Shown: one piece after another, positions 61,053 through 64,000 of the stretch | Numbering within the stretch: the stretch's first letter is position 1 | How the letters are laid out: each line of letters begins with the position of its first letter | DNA from: CAVPHV01 sp963704825 | GTDB lineage: Bacteria; Actinomycetota; Acidimicrobiia; Spongiisociales; UBA5794 | Reading direction: 5' to 3' | NCBI GenBank assembly: GCA_963704825.1 | Contig: CAVPHV010000014.1 | Span: 434,001-498,000, forward strand | DNA length: 64,000 bases | Position numbers and translations under genes: made by a program | The notes under the pieces: generated by a model | The model's input: the letters and a program-made list of their open reading frames with translations, nothing else | Database searches by the model: none | Told to the model about the DNA's origin: nothing

Positions 61053-61745
61053 ATGAGAGAACGAGGCACACTCGAACACATCCTCGTGGTTGAGGATGAT
61101 CGGGCCGTGCGCGAGGCGGTTGAGCGCGCCCTCACCTACGAAGGCTACGAGGTGAGCACCGCGCGCGACGGCGCTGAGGCGCTATCCGCCGTGCTCAACG
61201 ACCCGCCGCAAGCCATCGTGCTCGACGTGATGATGCCCCATGTCAACGGACTCGAAGCGTGCCGTCGGATCAGGGCATCGGGTGATACGACTCCGATTCT
61301 CATCCTGACGGCGCGTCACGAGGTCAGCGACCGGGTCGAGGGCCTCGACGCCGGCGCCGACGACTACATGGTCAAACCTTTTGCGCTCGAGGAGCTCCTG
61401 GCTCGGCTGCGGGCCTTGCTGCGGAGATCGAGCGGTTCAACCACCGAGGTGCTCTCGGTTGGCGATCTGGCGATGAACGTCGGCACCCGCGAGGTGCACC
61501 GCGGCGATCTGACCATCGAGCTCACCAAGACGGAGTTCGACCTTCTCGAGCTGTTGATGCGCAACGCCGGGATCGTCATCTCGCGCGACACCATCTACGA
61601 GAAGATCTGGGGCTACGACTTCGAGACCAGCTCCAACTCGCTCGACGTCTACATCGGGTACATCCGTCGAAAAACCGAGGTCGAGGATCTGCCTCGAGTG
61701 ATTCACACCGTGCGGGGCGTCGGCTACGTGGCGAGGGAGTCCTGA
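61053..61745 (+). CDS. OmpR-family response regulator (MprA-like)
   Basis: 230 residues. Acidic pocket VVEDD near residue 13, phospho-acceptor Asp58 in AIVLDVMMPHVNGLE, Thr and Lys in ILTARH and MVKPF. The winged helix has LTKTEFDLLELLMRNAG, LDVYIGYIRRKTE and HTVRGVGYVARE. ATG 61053 with GGAG 7 nt upstream. Same direction as the pump operon, 40 nt after the permease, so it may be its regulator. Confidence 0.94.
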   Translation: MRERGTLEHILVVEDDRAVREAVERALTYEGYEVSTARDGAEALSAVLNDPPQAIVLDVMMPHVNGLEACRRIRASGDTTPILILTARHEVSDRVEGLDAGADDYMVKPFALEELLARLRALLRRSSGSTTEVLSVGDLAMNVGTREVHRGDLTIELTKTEFDLLELLMRNAGIVISRDTIYEKIWGYDFETSSNSLDVYIGYIRRKTEVEDLPRVIHTVRGVGYVARES

Positions 61746-61752
61746 TCACGAC

Positions 61753-63108
61753 GTGAAGCTCCGTACCCGCATCGCGATCATCGCCGCCTTCGCCGTTGCC
61801 ATCGGCGTTGTCGGTGCCTCGATCGGCGCGTACTTCTTGGCGCGTGAACAGATGCGGAACCAGATTGACGAGAGCTTGATCGAGATCTCCAGCGAGACCC
61901 GCAACATCCGTGACGTCTTCAGTGCCTTCTCCGGGTCGTTTCGACCTCGCCGCCCGGGCGTGACAGATCGAGCTTTCGATGTGGTGCTGTACCAGGTGTA
62001 CCTCCCCGACGGCGGCGCGTTCATTCCACGGGATCAAGGGACGGCACTCCCGGTTTCGGACGCCACGATCGCCATTGCCCAGGGTGATTCTCAGGTGACG
62101 GTGCTGGCCGACGTCACCACCGAAGATGGACAGCACCTGCGCATGGTGACTTCGCCCCTGAACGATGTCGATGGTGTGCTCCAAGTAGCCCGGTCGCTCG
62201 ACGAGGTCGACGAAGCCCTGCAGGGCCTGACCGCGGTGCTGGTCATCGTCAGCATCGGAGGGGCCGTGCTGGCCGGGATGCTCGGACTGGTTGTGGCGCG
62301 CAGCGCCCTACGCCCCCTGGCCCGTTTGACCAAGGCGGCCGAGCACGTTGCCCAGACCCAGGAACTCGAGGCCCAGATCGAGGTCGATCGTGAGGATGAG
62401 GTGGGGCGTTTGGCCGAGGCGTTCAATGCCATGCTCGCCGCGCTCGAGCAGTCCCGTGTTCAGCAACAGCGCCTGGTGCGCGACGCCGGCCACGAATTGC
62501 GCACCCCCCTCACCGCATTGCGGACCAACATCGAAGTGTTGGCGCGGACCCAAGGAATGCCGGCCGATGATCGCCGCAGGCTGCTCGACGACGTGACGCT
62601 GGAACTTGGAGAACTGAGCAACATGGTCAGTGCGTTGGTTGAGCTCGCCATCGATCCGGGGAACGCGGAGGAACCCGTCGTCAATGTCCGGCTCGATGAG
62701 ATCGTGATGGGCGTCGCGGAGCGCTATCGCCGCCGCAGCGACACGGAAATTGTTGTCACCGCGGAGGACAGCTGCGTGACCGGCCGCCCGGCGATGCTCG
62801 AGCGAGCCGTCTCCAACCTCATGGACAACGCCACGAAGTGGAATACCAACGGCGAGCCCATCGAAGTGACGGTGGCGGCCGGGTCGGTATCGGTTCGTGA
62901 CCACGGACCCGGCGTCTCCGACGAAGACAAGCCCCGCATCTTCGACCGCTTCTACCGGGCCGATATCGCTCGTACCACCCCGGGCTCCGGCCTTGGGCTC
63001 TCCATCGTGAAACAGACCGCCGAGGAGCACGAGGGGTCCGTCTTCATCGACGATGCCGACGGCGGTGGCGCCATCGTCGGGTTCACGATTCCGACCGGCG
63101 CCGAGTAG
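61753..63108 (+). CDS. Sensor histidine kinase (MprB-like)
   Basis: 451 residues from GTG 61753. Transmembrane helix 1 at 8-30, extracytoplasmic domain, helix 2 at about 160-182, HAMP (LRPLARLTKAAEHVAQTQ), phospho-His in DAGHELRTPLTALRTN, N box NLMDNATKWN, G1 VRDHGPGVSDEDK, F box FYRADIARTTPG and G2 GSGLGLSIVKQT. Full set of kinase motifs. It forms a pair with the regulator before it. Confidence 0.94.
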   Translation: MKLRTRIAIIAAFAVAIGVVGASIGAYFLAREQMRNQIDESLIEISSETRNIRDVFSAFSGSFRPRRPGVTDRAFDVVLYQVYLPDGGAFIPRDQGTALPVSDATIAIAQGDSQVTVLADVTTEDGQHLRMVTSPLNDVDGVLQVARSLDEVDEALQGLTAVLVIVSIGGAVLAGMLGLVVARSALRPLARLTKAAEHVAQTQELEAQIEVDREDEVGRLAEAFNAMLAALEQSRVQQQRLVRDAGHELRTPLTALRTNIEVLARTQGMPADDRRRLLDDVTLELGELSNMVSALVELAIDPGNAEEPVVNVRLDEIVMGVAERYRRRSDTEIVVTAEDSCVTGRPAMLERAVSNLMDNATKWNTNGEPIEVTVAAGSVSVRDHGPGVSDEDKPRIFDRFYRADIARTTPGSGLGLSIVKQTAEEHEGSVFIDDADGGGAIVGFTIPTGAE

Positions 63109-63171
63109 GCCGGCCGGGACCGTTCTTGCTGCGCTTTCGCGCACGGCCCGCCGCCCCAAGAAGCACGCGAG

Positions 63172-63203
63172 AAGGGCACCCCTGGTGTGGCAAGGGTGCC
63201 CTT
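63172..63203. terminator. Terminator between convergent genes
   Basis: Perfect 10-bp AAGGGCACCC/GGGTGCCCTT (63172-63181 and 63194-63203) with a 12-nt loop, followed by a short T run; between the kinase stop (63108) and the leftward stop (63229). Confidence 0.8.
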
Positions 63204-63228
63204 TGTCGTGTTTGCCTCAACGAGGTTG

Positions 63229-64000
63229 CTAGAACTTCAGCCAGGCCTGTTCGGCGAGCGTGTCGAGGTCGCTCTTCATCAGGCCTTTGTGCGACACGGT
63301 GTAGACGCTGTCGCCGATGACGATGGAACGCCGGATTCCAGCCTCCCAGTCCCACCAGCCTTCTTCGGTGGCGCCACCGGGGTGGATCACGGTTGCGATC
63401 TCCTCGATGCCGTCTTCTGAGACTTCGAATCCCAGGGCGCCGGCAAAGCCGCTCTCGCCGCCTTCTTCGCTCCAGTTCCAGCTCTGGACCGGCAACATGG
63501 TCAGGCCGGTCTCGGCCCAGTGGAGGAAGGCGTGGTGGTCGTACTCGACCTCGGAATTGGAGCCCTCACCCAGGGCCAGCTGATGGAGTCGAACCGGGTT
63601 GCTCAGGTCGGAGACATCGAAGACGGAGATCTGGGTGCCCTTGACCTGGCCCTGCTCGTTGGCGTCCTGGCCAATGCCGATCAGCAGCCCGTCGTCCATG
63701 GGGTGCAGGTACGCCGAGTAACCCAGGATCTTGAGCTCACCCTTCACCTCTGGGTTCGTCGGGTCGGAGAGATCCAGGGTGTAGAGCGGGTCGGTTTGGC
63801 GGAAGGTGACGACGTAGCCGACGTCGCCGATGAAGCGCACCGAGTAGATCCGCTCGCCTTCACCGAGACCGCCGACCTTGCCGACCTCGATCAACTCGTT
63901 GCCGCTGGTCTCGAGCACCGTTACCAGTGACTCTTGGTCGGGGAATGCGCCTCGGCCCCAGTTTGGCTCCGTCGTGGTGGCCACCCGGAGCAAGCCTTCA
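63229..64000 (-). CDS. Beta-propeller domain protein, 5' end outside the window
   Basis: At least 256 residues; the frame is open to the window edge, so the N-terminus is missing (a TTG at 63993 is not necessarily the start). Repeated blade-like strands include GERIYSVRFIGDVGYVVTFRQ, DPLYTLDLSDPTNPEVKGEL, YLHPMDDGLLIGIGQD and ISVFDVSDLSNPVRLHQLAL, typical of the exported WD40-distant propeller family (Beta_propel). The Asp-Leu-Ser-(D/N)-Pro repeats are clear. Function unknown; usually a lipoprotein or surface protein. Confidence 0.85.
   Translation of the reverse strand, partial: EGLLRVATTTEPNWGRGAFPDQESLVTVLETSGNELIEVGKVGGLGEGERIYSVRFIGDVGYVVTFRQTDPLYTLDLSDPTNPEVKGELKILGYSAYLHPMDDGLLIGIGQDANEQGQVKGTQISVFDVSDLSNPVRLHQLALGEGSNSEVEYDHHAFLHWAETGLTMLPVQSWNWSEEGGESGFAGALGFEVSEDGIEEIATVIHPGGATEEGWWDWEAGIRRSIVIGDSVYTVSHKGLMKSDLDTLAEQAWLKF

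Noticed and set aside
63118..63165. Possible fifth copy of the 48-bp element (TTCTTG...CAAGAA)
   Set aside because: Only the ends match; the centre is unrelated and the stem core GCGTGGC is missing.
1..64000. tRNA, rRNA, prophage, insertion sequence or transposase
   Set aside because: Looked for cloverleaf T-loop signals, transposase motifs and terminal repeats by eye and found none that I can support.

Overview
The window is about 64 kb of high-GC, gene-dense bacterial chromosome. Traits that point to an actinobacterium are Thr-rich linkers on exported proteins, lipoproteins with LAAC-type lipoboxes, a remnant of a DUF222/HNH-type ORF, OmpR/MprAB-style two-component systems, frequent GTG/TTG starts, and many genes with a TANNNT hexamer 6-9 nt before an ATG and no Shine-Dalgarno (leaderless). 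An Acidimicrobiia-like lineage would fit; that placement is inference. I see no rRNA, tRNA, CRISPR array, prophage or transposase gene.

Layout. 0.1-7.4 kb: two-domain spondin-type exported protein, a gene remnant, MarR regulator, LOG-like protein coupled to a membrane protein, mannose-1-phosphate guanylyltransferase, a cysteine-desulfurase-like PLP enzyme. 7.6-12.8 kb: ClC channel, xseA-xseB, a small solenoid-like tail-anchored protein, deoC. 12.9-19.4 kb: malic enzyme coupled to a HAD 5'-nucleotidase, split XdhC pair, FabH, AzlCD. 19.5-25 kb: an orphan sensor kinase, then a two-component system flanked by two related exported Thr-linker proteins. 25-33.5 kb: lon, DsbA-like protein, a frameshifted SpoU/TrmH methyltransferase, and an AapJQMP-type amino acid ABC transporter. 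33.5-40.9 kb: lipoproteins, M20 dipeptidase, and a tightly overlapped five-gene copper/cytochrome c cluster (cyt c, Sco1, PCu(A)C, cupredoxin-like, membrane protein). 40.6-48.8 kb: dienelactone hydrolase remnant, CapA-like protein, haloalkane dehalogenase, gnd-zwf, lipoprotein hydrolase. 48.8-56.3 kb: SulP transporter, GNAT, metY with an elaborate leader, F420-type oxidoreductase, MFS transporter, NAD-binding oxidoreductase. 56.4-64 kb: zinc-ribbon small protein, then lipoprotein-adaptor-MacB ATPase-permease followed by a response regulator and kinase, and an incomplete beta-propeller protein at the edge.

The most interesting signals are these. (1) The metY leader carries a SAM-I riboswitch, then a 39-codon ORF with Met-Cys-Cys-Leu-Met codons lying on one arm of a set of mutually exclusive hairpins, which looks like a second, peptide-based attenuator. 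(2) Four copies of a gap-free 48-bp palindromic element lie directly after stop codons, and one donates the stop codon. (3) A two-component system lies between two paralogous exported proteins that share an upstream motif.

Three single-base C insertions split otherwise intact genes (one in the SpoU/TrmH gene, two in the efflux adaptor). They could be real decay or assembly errors, and I flag them as such.
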